Source of the DNA: Acidimicrobiales bacterium
GTDB taxonomy: Bacteria > Actinomycetota > Acidimicrobiia > Acidimicrobiales > SHLQ01
Length of the DNA stretch: 59,091 bases
Direction of reading: 5' to 3'
Assembly (NCBI GenBank): GCA_020628865.1
Contig: JAHDEJ010000002.1
Span: forward strand, 200,643 to 259,733
Both the position numbers and the translations under genes were made by a program. A model generated the notes under the pieces. That model saw only the letters and a list, made by a program, of their open reading frames with translations, was not told where the DNA came from and did no database searches. Below are positions 33,128 to 42,873 of the stretch, piece after piece (position 1 is the first letter of the stretch; every line of letters begins with the position of its first letter).

Positions 33128-33723
33128 GCCGTTCGTTTGAGCGCTTCCTTGAGCGCTCGGAAGGCTCGGCCTCGGTGGGAGATGGCGTGCTTGGCTTCCG
33201 GGTCCATTTCGGCGAACGTGACTCCGGGGCCGTCGACGGGGATGAAGATCGGGTCGTAGCCGAAGCCGCCGTCGCCCGACGGTTCGAGGGCAATGCGCCC
33301 CTCGACGACGCCGTGGCACACGAGTTCGTCGCCGTTCGGGTGGCGTAGCAGGGCCACCGTCCGGAATCGGGCGGTGCGGTCCTGCAAGGCAACCCCGTCG
33401 AGCACCTCGAGGGTCTTCGCGACGTTGTCTGCGTAAGTGGCGCCCTCGCCGGCGAAGCGGGCCGTGTAGACGCCGGGAGCGCCGTCGAGGTGGTCGATTT
33501 CGAGTCCGGTGTCGTCGGCGATGGCGGGCATGCCGGTTGCGTCGGCGATGGCCTTCGCCTTGAGCCTGGCGTTGCCCTCGAGCGTGTCGGCATCTTCGAC
33601 GACGTCGGGGATTTCCGGCGGGCGCGGCGCGATGTCCACGACGTCCTGCATGAGCAGCGCGATTTCGGCGACCTTGTCCGGGTTGGCGCTCGCCATCACC
33701 ACCTGGGGACGGGCGGCGGTCAT
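33124..33723 (-). CDS. rdgB: XTP/dITP diphosphatase (RdgB/HAM1)
   Basis: A 199-residue enzyme that hydrolyses non-canonical purine triphosphates (ITP, XTP) to keep them out of DNA. Motifs are [10 protein letters not shown] at the N-terminus, [20 protein letters not shown] with the metal-binding acids, FGYDPIF, and [11 protein letters not shown] near the end. ATG 33723 overlaps the rph TGA by four bases, a common pairing, and the longer reading from 33987 is only rph in another frame. The gene is cotranscribed with rph. Confidence 0.92.
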   Translation of the reverse strand: MTAARPQVVMASANPDKVAEIALLMQDVVDIAPRPPEIPDVVEDADTLEGNARLKAKAIADATGMPAIADDTGLEIDHLDGAPGVYTARFAGEGATYADNVAKTLEVLDGVALQDRTARFRTVALLRHPNGDELVCHGVVEGRIALEPSGDGGFGYDPIFIPVDGPGVTFAEMDPEAKHAISHRGRAFRALKEALKRTA

Positions 33724-34448
33724 CGGCCGGGAAGCTCTGCGGGCGGGTCTGCGAGAATGGCTCGCTGCGCCTCGGTGATCGTGGCGATGCCGCCGGCGGC
33801 GAGATCGAGCATGTCGTTCAAGCGGTCTCGGCCGAACACGGCACCCTCGGCCGTGCCCTGGATCTCGATGAAGTTGCCGGCGCCGTCCATGACCACGTTC
33901 ATGTCGACCTCGGCCGTCGAGTCTTCGACGTAGGGCAGGTCGAGCACCGGCTGGCCCTCGCAGATGCCCACGGAAATTGCGGCGCACTCGGTCCGGATCG
34001 GGTTCGCCGGGAGCGTGCCGGCCTGCACGAGACGGGTGAGTGCGTCGTGCAGCGCCACGTAACCACCGGTGATCGATGCGGTGCGGGTGCCACCGTCGGC
34101 CTGCAGGACATCGCAGTCGACGACGATCTCGAGGTCGGGCATGGCGTCGAGGTCCACCACGGCGCGCAGGCTGCGGCCGATCAGGCGCTGGATCTCCTGG
34201 CTGCGGCCAGAGGTCCGGCGGCGGATCCGCTCGGGGCTCGAACCGGGAAGCATCGAGTACTCGGCGGTGACCCAGCCCTTGCCGGAGTCACGGAGCCAGC
34301 GAGGTACATCGTCGTTGACCGAAGCCGTGCACAACACTCGCGTCCGGCCGAACGACACGAGAGCCGACCCGGCGCACGTGTCGACGAAGTCCCGATGGAA
34401 GGCGAGCGGACGGAGTTCGTCGGCCTGGCGGCCGTCGGGACGTGACAT
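33720..34448 (-). CDS. rph: Ribonuclease PH
   Basis: A 242-residue phosphorolytic 3'-5' exoribonuclease that trims tRNA precursors. Family segments include [44 protein letters not shown] and [21 protein letters not shown] lies nine bases before ATG 34448. It is first in the rph-rdgB pair, with the murI cluster further upstream on the same strand. Confidence 0.93.
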   Translation of the reverse strand: MSRPDGRQADELRPLAFHRDFVDTCAGSALVSFGRTRVLCTASVNDDVPRWLRDSGKGWVTAEYSMLPGSSPERIRRRTSGRSQEIQRLIGRSLRAVVDLDAMPDLEIVVDCDVLQADGGTRTASITGGYVALHDALTRLVQAGTLPANPIRTECAAISVGICEGQPVLDLPYVEDSTAEVDMNVVMDGAGNFIEIQGTAEGAVFGRDRLNDMLDLAAGGIATITEAQRAILADPPAELPGR

Positions 34449-34517
34449 GGATTGCAGCTCCTGGTTCGTGGTCGCACCTGCCTGGTGCGCCTCGAACACT
34501 AGCTGCGAAAACGACGG

Positions 34518-34554
34518 CTCGGGCCCGCCGGCACGAGGTGCTGGCAGGCCCGAG
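34518..34554 (-). terminator. Strong hairpin after the vWA lipoprotein gene
   Basis: A 37-base hairpin is formed by CTCGGGCC, GCC and GCAC on one arm and their complements on the other, with two single mismatches and the loop GAG. It lies 35 bases after the stop, and the reverse strand then shows a short TTTT. Confidence 0.6.
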
Positions 34555-34589
34555 GCCGGTCCCCTCCGGGGGAGTTGGAGGGTGGTGGA

Positions 34590-36389
34590 TCAGCGGTAGG
34601 AGGCGACTGCGTCGACCATGTCGGCGAAGTCGTCGAACTCGTCGGTGTCGACGTCACGGGCGAGGCTGTCGACCTCGTCGGCGAGGTCGTCGATGTCCAC
34701 GGCGTCGGCGTACGGGTTGTCTCGCAGCACCTCGGCGAGCGTGGCGACGACGACGGCCTGCTGGAAGCTGGTCGACGTGCGAGTCCAGTTGGGCTCGATG
34801 TCTCGCATGTCGATGTCGGTGTCGATCTCCTCGACGTCACCGGAGTCGGGGTCTTCCCACCGAAGCCGGACCACACCGAGTTCGAGACGGTCGTCGACGT
34901 CCACGCCACGAGCGAGTTCGATCTCGTAGATGGCGGTGGCCTGGTGGCCGGCACCGAGTTCACCGGCGTCGACCTCGTCGTTGCGGAAGTCCTGGTCGAG
35001 GACGCCGCGGTTCTCGTAGCCGATCAGGCGGTACTCCTCGACGACGTCGGGATCGAACTCGACCTGGATCTTGGCGTCGATGGCTGCCGTGATGAGCGTG
35101 GAAGTGAGGTCTTCTTCGAAGAGGCGCTCGGCCTCGTCGACCGAATCGACGTAGGCGTAGAAGCCATCGCCCTGGTCGGCAAGCTGTTCCATGGTCGTGT
35201 CGTTGAAGCCACGGAGGCCATAGCCGACGGTCACGATGCCGATGCCGTCGTCGGCGTCGTCACGGATGCGCTCGGCGAGACGGTCGACGTCGGTGATGCC
35301 GGCGTTGGCGAGGCCGTCGGAGGCGACGATCACCCGGTTGACGCCGTCGGAACGGAAGGCCTCCCGGGCGAGGTCGTAGCCGGTGTCGAGGCCGGCCTGG
35401 AGGTTGGTGGAGCCACCGGCTCGCATGCCGTCGATGGCGTCGATGATCTCGTCTCGGTTGCGGACGGCAGTCGGCTCGAGGACGATGCCCGAGTCACCGG
35501 AGTAGGTGACGATGGCGACGGTGTCGTCCCGCTCGAGCTCCTCGACGAGGATGATGAGCGATTCCTTGACCAGACCGAGGCGGTCCGGGCTGTTCATCGA
35601 GCCGGAGGTGTCGACGACGAAGGTGAGAGCGACGGGCTGACGCTCGCGGTCCGGGATCTCCTCGGACGAGACGCCGACCCGGATCAGCCAGGTGTCCTCA
35701 TCGAACGGTGACGGGCCGCCGTCGACCTGCACGTCGAGGCCGTCGCGGGGCGATTCGTAGTCGTAGTCGAAGGCGTTGACGTATTCCTCGACCCGGACGG
35801 ACGCACGGGGCGGCAGGCTGCCTTCGTTCACGTAGCGCTTGCCGATCGTGTACGAGCCGGTGTCGACGTCGAGGCTGAAGGTGGACAGTGGGTCGTCGTC
35901 GGTGTCGATGAACGTGCGGATGCCGTAGTCGGTGAAGCGCGGATCGGGGCTGGAGGGAACCACGATCTCGGCCTCGTCGTCTTCGTCGACGGTGCCGAAC
36001 AGGCCGCCGCCATCCGAGTCTTCTTCCTCCCGGGCCGCCGGCGCGACCGTGGTGGTCGAGGCGACCAGTCCCGTCTCGGCGTCATCGGAGTCCACGGTGA
36101 TGCGCTCTTCCGAGGTGCCCGAATCCTCCATGGCCTCCTCTTCCTCCATGGCGTCGTCCTCCATCGCCTGTTCGACGACCTCTTCGGCCGAGTCGGTGGT
36201 CTCGACGCCGCTGCTGAAGGACTCTTCGGCGTCGTCGGATGCGTCCGACGCTTCGTCGACGGCGAACTCTCCCTCTGCATCGGCGACGTCGGCCGAGTCG
36301 GATCCGCATGCTGATGCCAGCATCACGATGGACAGCACCACAGCCAGGAGCCGCAGCAGGTTTGAGGTGTTGTGTGTGTTCGTAGCCAT
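34590..36389 (-). CDS. vWA-domain lipoprotein (YfbK-like)
   Basis: A 599-residue surface lipoprotein. A signal peptide ends in the lipobox LASAC (Cys28), followed by an acidic linker (to about residue 150) containing AMEEEEAMED-type units and a short Thr/Ala stretch. An N-terminal YfbK-like region follows (STFSLDVDTGSYTIGKRYVNEGSLPP). A von Willebrand factor A domain (about 250-430) has the complete MIDAS DTSGSMN, and a DUF3520-like C-terminal domain ends the protein. It may bind metals and protein partners outside the membrane; no enzymatic function is known. The leader has no convincing ribosome binding site. Confidence 0.85.
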   Translation of the reverse strand: MATNTHNTSNLLRLLAVVLSIVMLASACGSDSADVADAEGEFAVDEASDASDDAEESFSSGVETTDSAEEVVEQAMEDDAMEEEEAMEDSGTSEERITVDSDDAETGLVASTTTVAPAAREEEDSDGGGLFGTVDEDDEAEIVVPSSPDPRFTDYGIRTFIDTDDDPLSTFSLDVDTGSYTIGKRYVNEGSLPPRASVRVEEYVNAFDYDYESPRDGLDVQVDGGPSPFDEDTWLIRVGVSSEEIPDRERQPVALTFVVDTSGSMNSPDRLGLVKESLIILVEELERDDTVAIVTYSGDSGIVLEPTAVRNRDEIIDAIDGMRAGGSTNLQAGLDTGYDLAREAFRSDGVNRVIVASDGLANAGITDVDRLAERIRDDADDGIGIVTVGYGLRGFNDTTMEQLADQGDGFYAYVDSVDEAERLFEEDLTSTLITAAIDAKIQVEFDPDVVEEYRLIGYENRGVLDQDFRNDEVDAGELGAGHQATAIYEIELARGVDVDDRLELGVVRLRWEDPDSGDVEEIDTDIDMRDIEPNWTRTSTSFQQAVVVATLAEVLRDNPYADAVDIDDLADEVDSLARDVDTDEFDDFADMVDAVASYR

Positions 36390-36493
36390 GCGTCTTCTAC
36401 GACGTTGGCCCGAACCCAGTTCCCGAATTCTTCAACAAATCGATCGCGATGGTTTGCGACGCCCCTGTTTGCGGGGAAATTCGGACCCGAAGT

Positions 36494-37252
36494 TCAGGCG
36501 ACGAAACAGCGACCGGGCGCAGCAAGCGTGGCCGTCTGGCCGAATCCCTTGGCGGCCGCATCGAGCCGTTCCTCCCGGTCCTCACCAGGGGGAACATGGG
36601 TGAGTACGAGCGTGCCGACGCCTGCGGCTCGAGCCCGTTCTCCGGCTTCTCGTCCGGAGACGTGCGGGATCCCATCGCCCTCGGCGGCAACGGTGATCGA
36701 GGCTTCGTACACCATCAGATCGATGGGGGCATCAAAGCGTTCCGGCGACCAGTCCGGGCCGGTATCGGCGGAATAGACCAGCGATCGGCCGCCGCATTCG
36801 GCTCGAATGGCCAACGTCTCGACGGGATGATCGGTCGTGGAGAACGTGAAGGTGATGTCGCCAACGGTGACGCGCGAACGTTCGTTGATGACCGTCCATT
36901 CGAACGCATGCTCGAGCGCTTCGGGGATGACGGCGTGGAGGAGATCGCGGGTGCCCTGTGTGCCGTAGGTGGGTACGTGGAAGCGCCGGATCCCCCATCG
37001 GAATGCGTGATAGAGCGTGGGGAGTTCCGTCCAATGGTCGGCGTGCTCGTGGCTCAGGATGAAGGCGTCGATGTCTTCGAGTGCGATGTGGCGCTGCAGC
37101 TCCATCGAGGTGCCCGGGCCGGCGTCGAGGACCACGGACGTGGTGGCCGACTGCACGAGATATCCGGAGCATGCGGACTCGGGCGAGGCATACGTGCCCG
37201 AGCAGCCGAGCACGGTGATTCGGAGGCCGGGTTCGTCCTGATTTTCGTTCAT
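36494..37252 (-). CDS. Metallo-beta-lactamase-fold hydrolase, RNase Z-like
   Basis: A 252-residue MBL-fold protein with the zinc motif LSHEHADHW and further ligands in FSTTDHPVE, YSADTGPD and VLTHVPPG. The compact length and the GCSGTYASPESACSGYLVQ start match the actinobacterial MBL group next to murI and rph, often labelled RNase Z-like or cyclic nucleotide phosphodiesterase-like. The long RNase Z exosite arm is not evident, so tRNA 3' processing is not assumed. ATG 37252 overlaps the murI TGA by four bases, so both are translated together. Confidence 0.82.
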   Translation of the reverse strand: MNENQDEPGLRITVLGCSGTYASPESACSGYLVQSATTSVVLDAGPGTSMELQRHIALEDIDAFILSHEHADHWTELPTLYHAFRWGIRRFHVPTYGTQGTRDLLHAVIPEALEHAFEWTVINERSRVTVGDITFTFSTTDHPVETLAIRAECGGRSLVYSADTGPDWSPERFDAPIDLMVYEASITVAAEGDGIPHVSGREAGERARAAGVGTLVLTHVPPGEDREERLDAAAKGFGQTATLAAPGRCFVA

Positions 37253-38067
37253 GAGGTCTCTCCCACCGAGCCGTGTTTCCACGTTCGGACCTCGACCATC
37301 TCTGGGCCGAGCAGCATACGACCGATTCGCTCGAACTCGCCAACGTCGCCGGAGGAAAGAAAGACGGGTGGCACGGTCGCACCTTCACGTTCTTCCTTAC
37401 GATCGGCGAGCATGGCCCGCACCTGAAACGCGGTTTCGTCGGCGGAGGAGATGAGCGTGACGTCGCGGCCGACGACGTCGGAGATGGTTCGGGCGAGGAA
37501 CGGATAGTGGGTGCAGCCGAGGAGAAGCGCATCGACCTTTGCATCGATGACCGGTGCAAGAAGGCGCTGCGCCAGGACCCGAACCTGGTCGCTCCGGAGC
37601 TCCCCGCGCTCGACGAATTCGACGAACCCCGGGCAGGCAGCGCAGGTGAGCCGAAGCGTGTCGTCGACCTCCGCCACGGCCGCCTGGTAGGCGCCACTGC
37701 CGATCGTGCCGACCGTCCCGATCACGCCGACGTTGCGGCTGTCCGACGCCATCACGAGCGACCGAACCCCGGCGTCGATCACCCCGACGATGGGCGTGTC
37801 GAACCGTTCCTGCAACGATTCGAGGGCGGCGGCTGAGGCCGTGTTGCAGGCCACCACGACGAGCTTGACGTCGTGCGTTTCGACCAGCCATTCGGTGATC
37901 TCATGAGCGTACGCCCGGACCTCATCCTGCGGCTTCGATCCGTACGGATAGCGGCCCGTGTCGCCCACGTAGATCAGCTGCTCGTGCGGGAGCAGATCGA
38001 TCAGCGCTCGAGCAACGGTGAGTCCACCGAAGCCGCTGTCGAAGACGCCTATTGGCCGCGGGTCCAT
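37249..38067 (-). CDS. murI: Glutamate racemase
   Basis: A 272-residue cofactor-independent racemase supplying D-glutamate for peptidoglycan. The catalytic cysteines are in VVACNTASA and LLGCTHYPF; the N-terminal GVFDSGFGGLTV and PYGS are also present. ATG 38067 is chosen because TACCCT lies eight bases upstream and the family start follows immediately; ten further codons upstream add nothing recognisable. It is coupled to the MBL-fold gene by an ATGA overlap. Confidence 0.93.
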   Translation of the reverse strand: MDPRPIGVFDSGFGGLTVARALIDLLPHEQLIYVGDTGRYPYGSKPQDEVRAYAHEITEWLVETHDVKLVVVACNTASAAALESLQERFDTPIVGVIDAGVRSLVMASDSRNVGVIGTVGTIGSGAYQAAVAEVDDTLRLTCAACPGFVEFVERGELRSDQVRVLAQRLLAPVIDAKVDALLLGCTHYPFLARTISDVVGRDVTLISSADETAFQVRAMLADRKEEREGATVPPVFLSSGDVGEFERIGRMLLGPEMVEVRTWKHGSVGETS

Positions 38068-38075
38068 CACCGTTG

Positions 38076-38081
38076 AGGGTA
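38076..38081 (-). promoter_or_regulatory. Putative -10 box (TACCCT) for murI
   Basis: The reverse strand reads TACCCT, eight bases, then the ATG at 38067, with no ribosome binding site. It lies in the 48-base gap after the JAB peptidase gene. Confidence 0.4.
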
Positions 38082-38115
38082 GTGCACACGCTGACACCGC
38101 CCGGTGTGGGAGCGG

Positions 38116-38586
38116 TCACGCAGACGTGTCACCGGCCACGACGGGGAGCTCCACCATGTCGACCGCCTCCGGGCCGTTCAGACGCCAGATGCGGATCGTG
38201 GGAGCGAAGCCCTGCATCGAGACGAGCGCATGTATGAACCGATGGTGTGGGTCCCATCGTTGGGCGTCGGCCCGATCGGTGGCCGAGGGGACGGCCTGGC
38301 TGGTCGGGTGCGAGTGGAAGACCCCGATGACGGTCTGGCCTGCGGCGTCGATTCGGTCCTCGGCGTCGAGCATCCCCGAGCCGTCGAGTGCGAACCGGTG
38401 GGGCGACCGCAGCGAGTTCGCGACCGGCCAGACCGCCTCGACCGAGACGGGGCCGTTGGCGTCCGCCGGCGCCGGCCCGGCCAGCAGCCCGCACGCTTCG
38501 TTCGGCAACGCCGCCCGAGCGATCGCGATCAACCGGTCGTGAACGCCGGCGGCCAGTTCGCAGGCGGGCGCGGGTCTCATGGACAT
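38116..38586 (-). CDS. M67 (JAB/MPN+) metallopeptidase
   Basis: A 156-residue JAB-domain isopeptidase-like protein. The JAMM zinc set is complete: Glu in NEACGLLAG, then GVFHSHPTSQAVPSATDRADA with the HxH and downstream Ser/Asp. In actinobacteria such proteins act on sulfur-carrier proteins (as Mec does with CysO) or ubiquitin-like proteins; no such partner is adjacent here. ATG 38586 has TAACCT six bases upstream, so it is probably leaderless; an ATG two codons later is also possible. Confidence 0.82.
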   Translation of the reverse strand: MSMRPAPACELAAGVHDRLIAIARAALPNEACGLLAGPAPADANGPVSVEAVWPVANSLRSPHRFALDGSGMLDAEDRIDAAGQTVIGVFHSHPTSQAVPSATDRADAQRWDPHHRFIHALVSMQGFAPTIRIWRLNGPEAVDMVELPVVAGDTSA

Positions 38587-38592
38587 GGGGTG

Positions 38593-38602
38593 AGGTTACG
38601 CT
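38593..38602. promoter_or_regulatory. Overlapping divergent -10 boxes between the JAB peptidase gene and smpB
   Basis: The plus strand has TACGCT (38597-38602), six bases before the smpB GTG. The minus strand has TAACCT (38598-38593), six bases before the peptidase ATG. They share the TA at 38597-38598. Only 22 bases separate the two start codons. Confidence 0.5.
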
Positions 38603-38608
38603 CGACGT

Positions 38609-39136
38609 GTGGCGACATCGAGCGCGAACAAGCGGAAGAAGAACGGCAAGCAGAAGCCGGGCATCACGGGCAACGAAAAGAAGATCGTTGCCACCAACCG
38701 TCGCGCCCGTCGGGACTTCACCATCATGGACACCTACGAGTGCGGGATGGTGCTGCGAGGGTCCGAGGTCAAGTCGCTTCGCGAGGCCAACGTGCAGATG
38801 ACCGAGGCCTACGGTCGGATCGACGACGGCGAGATGTGGCTGCTCGGCCTGAACATCTCGCCCTACGCCTCGACCGGCTCGTCCGCGTTCGGCCACGTGC
38901 CCGATCGTCACCGCAAGCTGCTGCTCCATCGCACCGAACTGAACCGGATCGATGCGCGTGTGCAGCGGGAACGCCTCGCCCTCGTGGCGCTGTCGATCTA
39001 CTTCATCGGCGGCCGCGCAAAGGTCGAGATCGGCCTGGCCAAGGGTAAGAAGGAATTCGACCGGCGTCAGGACATCGCCCGTCGAGACTCCGATCGGGAC
39101 ACCGAACGGGCGATGGCGCAGTACCGCAAGTTCTGA
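38609..39136 (+). CDS. smpB: SsrA-binding protein SmpB
   Basis: A 175-residue partner of tmRNA in ribosome rescue. Conserved parts are [48 protein letters not shown] and the basic C-terminal [19 protein letters not shown] tail that enters the mRNA channel. The first 25 residues are a basic extension. It starts at GTG 38609, with TACGCT six bases upstream and no ribosome binding site. The tmRNA gene itself begins at 58957 in the same window. Confidence 0.95.
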   Translation: MATSSANKRKKNGKQKPGITGNEKKIVATNRRARRDFTIMDTYECGMVLRGSEVKSLREANVQMTEAYGRIDDGEMWLLGLNISPYASTGSSAFGHVPDRHRKLLLHRTELNRIDARVQRERLALVALSIYFIGGRAKVEIGLAKGKKEFDRRQDIARRDSDRDTERAMAQYRKF

Positions 39137-39266
39137 CCACCGAGCCCAGCGACCTCTTGGCCACTCCCCGAGCCGGGAAGCCTCCACAACTAGCGTGGGT
39201 TGCCGTCTCCGCTTGAGTTCCGCGACGAACGGACCGACGGAGCATCACGGCGCAGGAGGTCTTCCG

Positions 39267-40883
39267 ATGATCAACAGTTCGAACGAGTGGGTGGCGCTGA
39301 ACGCCCACCACGAGGCGATGTCCACCACGACGCTCCGAGAGCTCTTCGCAGCGGATGCGGATCGGGCATCGGCGCTCACCTTCGAGACCGACGGGTTGGT
39401 GGTCGACGCGTCCAAGAACCTCGTCACCACGGAAACGCTGGATCTCCTGGTTGCTCTGGCCGAGGCGGCTGGGCTCCCGGCGAAGATCGAGGCGATGTTC
39501 ACCGGCGAACACATCAACTCGACCGAGGATCGCGCCGTGCTCCACACCGCGCTCCGGGCTCCGGCCGAGACGGAACTGATGGTCGATGGCCAGGACGTCA
39601 TCGCCGACGTTCATGGCGTGCTGTCGCACATGGGTGATTTCGCCGAGCGTGTGCGCAGCGGCGAGTGGACGGGCCACACCGGCAAGCCCATCCGAACGGT
39701 CGTGAACATCGGCATCGGCGGTTCCGACCTCGGTCCGCTGATGGCGTACCGCGCGCTCATGCCGTGGCGGCACGAAACGATCGAAGCTCGCTTCGTCTCG
39801 AACGTCGACGGCACACACCTCCATCAGGCCATCCACGATCTCGATCCGGCGGAGACGCTCTTCATCGTCGCCTCGAAGACGTTCACCACACTCGAGACCC
39901 TGTCGAACGCCAAGAGCGCCCGAGCCTGGCTCGTGGACGCGCTCGGCGATGACGCCGCCGTCGCCAAGCACTTCGCTGCGCTCTCGACCAATGCCGAGGG
40001 TGTGGCGGCGTTCGGAATCGACACCGCCAACATGTTCGAGTTCTGGGACTGGGTGGGCGGCCGTTACAGCATGGACTCGGCGATCGGCCTGTCGCTCATG
40101 ATCGCGGTGGGCCCCGACGCGTACGGCGAGATGCTCGCCGGGTTCCATGGGATGGATTCCCACTTCCGCTCCACGCCGCTGCGACAGAACGTGCCGGCGC
40201 TCCTCGGCCTCATCGGCATCTGGTATCGCAACTTCGCCGGATGGCCGACCCATGCCGTCCTCCCCTACTGCCAACTGCTCGAGCGGTTCCCCGCATACCT
40301 CCAACAGTTGGACATGGAGAGCAACGGCAAGCAGACCACCATCGATGGCGAGACCGTCACCTACGACACGGGTGCCATCCTATGGGGCGAGCCGGGCACC
40401 AACGGCCAGCACGCCTTCTACCAACTCATTCACCAGGGGACGACGCCGATTCCCGCCGACCTCATCGGCTTCTACGAGCCGGACTTCCCCGAGGTCGACC
40501 ACCACGACGCCCTCATCGCCAACCTCTTTGCGCAGGCGGAGGCGCTCGCCTTCGGCAAGTCCGCCGAGGAGGTCGCCGCCGACGGCGTGCCGGCCGACCT
40601 GATCGCCCACAAGACGTTCCCCGGCAACCGACCGACCACCATGATGATGGCCGAGCGCCTCACCCCGTTCGTGCTCGGCCAGCTCGTGGCTCTCTACGAA
40701 CACCGCACGTTCACGCAGGGCGTCGTATGGGGTGTGAACAGCTTCGACCAGTGGGGTGTCGAACTCGGCAAGGTCCTCGCCAAGGCGATCATTCCCGAAC
40801 TCGAAGACGGCGCCACGGAGCTGGCTCACGACAGCTCGACGAACGCGCTGATCGAGCGGTACCGGCAGCACCACCGCCGCTGA
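39267..40883 (+). CDS. pgi: Glucose-6-phosphate isomerase
   Basis: A 538-residue isomerase of the long bacterial type, interconverting glucose 6-phosphate and fructose 6-phosphate. Family signatures are [28 protein letters not shown], the active-site region [13 protein letters not shown] and ESNGKQ, and [14 protein letters not shown] near the end. AGGAGG eight bases before ATG 39267 decides the start. A possible -10 (TAGCGT, 39191-39196) lies about 70 bases upstream. It sits just upstream of the sugar-oxidation operon but is separated from it by 80 bases containing a repressor operator. Confidence 0.95.
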   Translation: MINSSNEWVALNAHHEAMSTTTLRELFAADADRASALTFETDGLVVDASKNLVTTETLDLLVALAEAAGLPAKIEAMFTGEHINSTEDRAVLHTALRAPAETELMVDGQDVIADVHGVLSHMGDFAERVRSGEWTGHTGKPIRTVVNIGIGGSDLGPLMAYRALMPWRHETIEARFVSNVDGTHLHQAIHDLDPAETLFIVASKTFTTLETLSNAKSARAWLVDALGDDAAVAKHFAALSTNAEGVAAFGIDTANMFEFWDWVGGRYSMDSAIGLSLMIAVGPDAYGEMLAGFHGMDSHFRSTPLRQNVPALLGLIGIWYRNFAGWPTHAVLPYCQLLERFPAYLQQLDMESNGKQTTIDGETVTYDTGAILWGEPGTNGQHAFYQLIHQGTTPIPADLIGFYEPDFPEVDHHDALIANLFAQAEALAFGKSAEEVAADGVPADLIAHKTFPGNRPTTMMMAERLTPFVLGQLVALYEHRTFTQGVVWGVNSFDQWGVELGKVLAKAIIPELEDGATELAHDSSTNALIERYRQHHRR

Positions 40884-40926
40884 AACGTCGGGCTCCGGTT
40901 CTCCACCACTGGGCCGGCGTGGCAAA

Positions 40927-40942
40927 CTGGGAGCGCTCCCAG
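40927..40942. promoter_or_regulatory. CebR-type operator upstream of the sugar-oxidation operon
   Basis: CTGGGAGCGCTCCCAG is a perfect 16-base palindrome; its inner TGGGAGCGCTCCCA is the known CebR/CelR box of Streptomyces and Thermobifida. It lies 21 bases before the lactonase ATG, inside the 80-base gap after pgi. No strong -10/-35 pair was found nearby. The same core occurs twice at 55498-55521. Confidence 0.85.
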
Positions 40943-40963
40943 CCTGCTGGCGAAAGGCCCGAG

Positions 40964-42034
40964 ATGGATCGAACACTGTTGTTTGTCGGCGGATACACCC
41001 ACGACGACCGCCCCGGCGTCTCCCTGTTCGATGCGTCCGACCCGACCGGCGATATCGAGCTGCTGGGCACAGCCGGCGGTGTCGAACATCCGTCGTTCCT
41101 CGCCCTTCACCCGACGCTCCCTGTGCTCTACGCCGTCAGCGAGACCGACACGTTCGAAGGATCGCCCGGCGGCGGCCTCGTTGCCTATTGCGTGGACGCT
41201 GCAGCTGGCACGCTGGCCGAGATCGCCCGCACACCCAGCCTCGGCGTCGCACCGTGTCACGTGACGGTGAAGGCCGATGGTTCGGTGCTGTACGTGGCGA
41301 ACTACATGGGCGGATCAATGACCGCCATTTCGCTCGCGGCCGACGGCTCCTTTGGCGACCGATTGGCGCACCATCGCCACCTCGGTCACGGTCCGAGTCC
41401 ACGACAGGAAGCGCCGCACGCACACTGCGTGCGCCCCGGACCCGATGGTCGTTCCGTGTACGTGGCCGACCTCGGCACGGACGAGGTCATCCGCTATGAA
41501 CACACGACCGTCGACGACCTCGAGCGCTCATCGTCCTTCGGCTTCGCTCCGGGTGCCGGACCCCGACAGATCGCCTTCCATCCCACCCGGCCCCTGGCGA
41601 TCACGTTGTGCGAACTCGATTCCACGGCGGTGTTGTCGGCAGTCGACGGCTCGACCGGAGAGCTCACCCTGATCGAGACCCATTCCACGCTTCCTTGCGA
41701 TGCCAGCGGCGAATCGATCGCAGCCGACGTGCAATTCACGCCGGATGGCACACACGTGTACTGCAGCAATCGCGGGGATGACAGCATCGCCGCTTTTGCG
41801 GTCGGAGCCGGCGACCGGCTCGAGCCGTTGGGGCATGTGTCCAGCGGCGGCCGGACACCGCGCAGCATTCTCGTGCATCCAACAGGACGAAGCCTGCTCG
41901 TCGCCAACCAGGAGAGCGACAACATCGTCGTATTCGACCTGACGGGTGACCGAGGGTTGCCGCAGCGTTTGCTCGAATCGCGCCACTCCCCTGCCGCCCC
42001 CACCTGCCTGCTGACCCTGGTCGTGCCTTCATGA
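40964..42034 (+). CDS. Lactonase family beta-propeller protein (6-phosphogluconolactonase-like)
   Basis: A 356-residue seven-bladed beta-propeller of the Pgl/YbhE lactonase family. Repeated blades begin with HPSFLALHPTLPVLYAVSE, followed by PCHVTVKADGSVLYVANYMGG, PHAHCVRPGPDGRSVYVADLG and a final SILVHPTGRSLLVANQESD. It is predicted to open a sugar lactone to the acid in the cytoplasm. In this operon the likely substrate is the lactone made by the next gene's dehydrogenase, not necessarily a phosphorylated one. AAAGG before the ATG is the ribosome binding site. Its stop overlaps the next start by four bases. Confidence 0.85.
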   Translation: MDRTLLFVGGYTHDDRPGVSLFDASDPTGDIELLGTAGGVEHPSFLALHPTLPVLYAVSETDTFEGSPGGGLVAYCVDAAAGTLAEIARTPSLGVAPCHVTVKADGSVLYVANYMGGSMTAISLAADGSFGDRLAHHRHLGHGPSPRQEAPHAHCVRPGPDGRSVYVADLGTDEVIRYEHTTVDDLERSSSFGFAPGAGPRQIAFHPTRPLAITLCELDSTAVLSAVDGSTGELTLIETHSTLPCDASGESIAADVQFTPDGTHVYCSNRGDDSIAAFAVGAGDRLEPLGHVSSGGRTPRSILVHPTGRSLLVANQESDNIVVFDLTGDRGLPQRLLESRHSPAAPTCLLTLVVPS

Positions 42035-42873
42035 GTGTTCGCATCCTCGTGACCGGCGCTGCGGGTCGACTCGGCCGCGTCGTGGCCGCCCGATTCCACG
42101 AGCGCGGCCACGATGTCCTCGCCACCGACGTCGTCGATCACCCGAACACGCCCTATCGGTTCGAACAGGCCGACCTACTCGACCACGAGCGCACGCTCGA
42201 ACTCCTGGCCGACATCGACGTCGTGGCGCACATCGGCAACCTTCCCGGGATCGGACCGGCGCCCCCACAGACCGTGTTCAACCACAACGTGTCGATCAAT
42301 CAGAACGTCTTCCAGGGCGCAGCCGAACGTGGGGTCGAGCGGATCGTGTTCGCAAGCACGCTTCAACTGATCGGGTCGCACGTCGACGACCGGACCGTGA
42401 CGGTGGCGCCGAAGCCACCCCTCTTTCCCCTCTCGGGCTCGACCACGCCCGACCCGTCGAACGTCTATGCACTCTCGAAGACGGTCAGCGAGGTGATGTT
42501 GCGGTACTACGCCGAGCGTTGCGGCGTCCACGGAATCGCCCTCCGATTCCCGCTGCTGCATCACGATGAGGACCGCTACTTCGTCCGAGCCGGGGCCGAG
42601 ACCTCCATCGATGTGTTCGAGGGTTTCACCGGCCTCACCTACACGGACGCCGCCGATCTCTTTCTCGCCGTCGTCGATCGGGAACTCACCGGCTACCGAG
42701 TCTTCATGGCGGGCGCCGCACACCGCCACCTCGACCACACCGTTGCCGAACTGATCGAACGGTTCTACCCCGACACTCCATCCGACACAGATGACCTCAT
42801 CGACCTGACCGAGGTCACCGCCAGCACGGGGTGGACCCCGTCGCCCCGACCCACGAAGGACCACGACTCATGA
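42031..42873 (+). CDS. Extended SDR sugar dehydrogenase/epimerase-like protein
   Basis: A 280-residue NAD(P)-dependent extended short-chain dehydrogenase. The Rossmann motif is VTGAAGRLGR and the catalytic pair is YALSK; IVFAST precedes it. The pattern (VERIVFASTLQ, short C-terminal domain) is closer to uronate or aldose dehydrogenases of this family than to UDP-sugar epimerases. Flanked by a lactonase and a sugar-acid dehydratase, it probably oxidises an aldose or uronate to its lactone. Coupled on both sides by ATGA overlaps. Exact sugar is inferred only. Confidence 0.7.
   Translation: MSVRILVTGAAGRLGRVVAARFHERGHDVLATDVVDHPNTPYRFEQADLLDHERTLELLADIDVVAHIGNLPGIGPAPPQTVFNHNVSINQNVFQGAAERGVERIVFASTLQLIGSHVDDRTVTVAPKPPLFPLSGSTTPDPSNVYALSKTVSEVMLRYYAERCGVHGIALRFPLLHHDEDRYFVRAGAETSIDVFEGFTGLTYTDAADLFLAVVDRELTGYRVFMAGAAHRHLDHTVAELIERFYPDTPSDTDDLIDLTEVTASTGWTPSPRPTKDHDS

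Noticed and set aside
33723-33987. An upstream extension of rdgB to 33987
   Set aside because: The added residues are Arg-rich and come from the overlapping rph reading frame.
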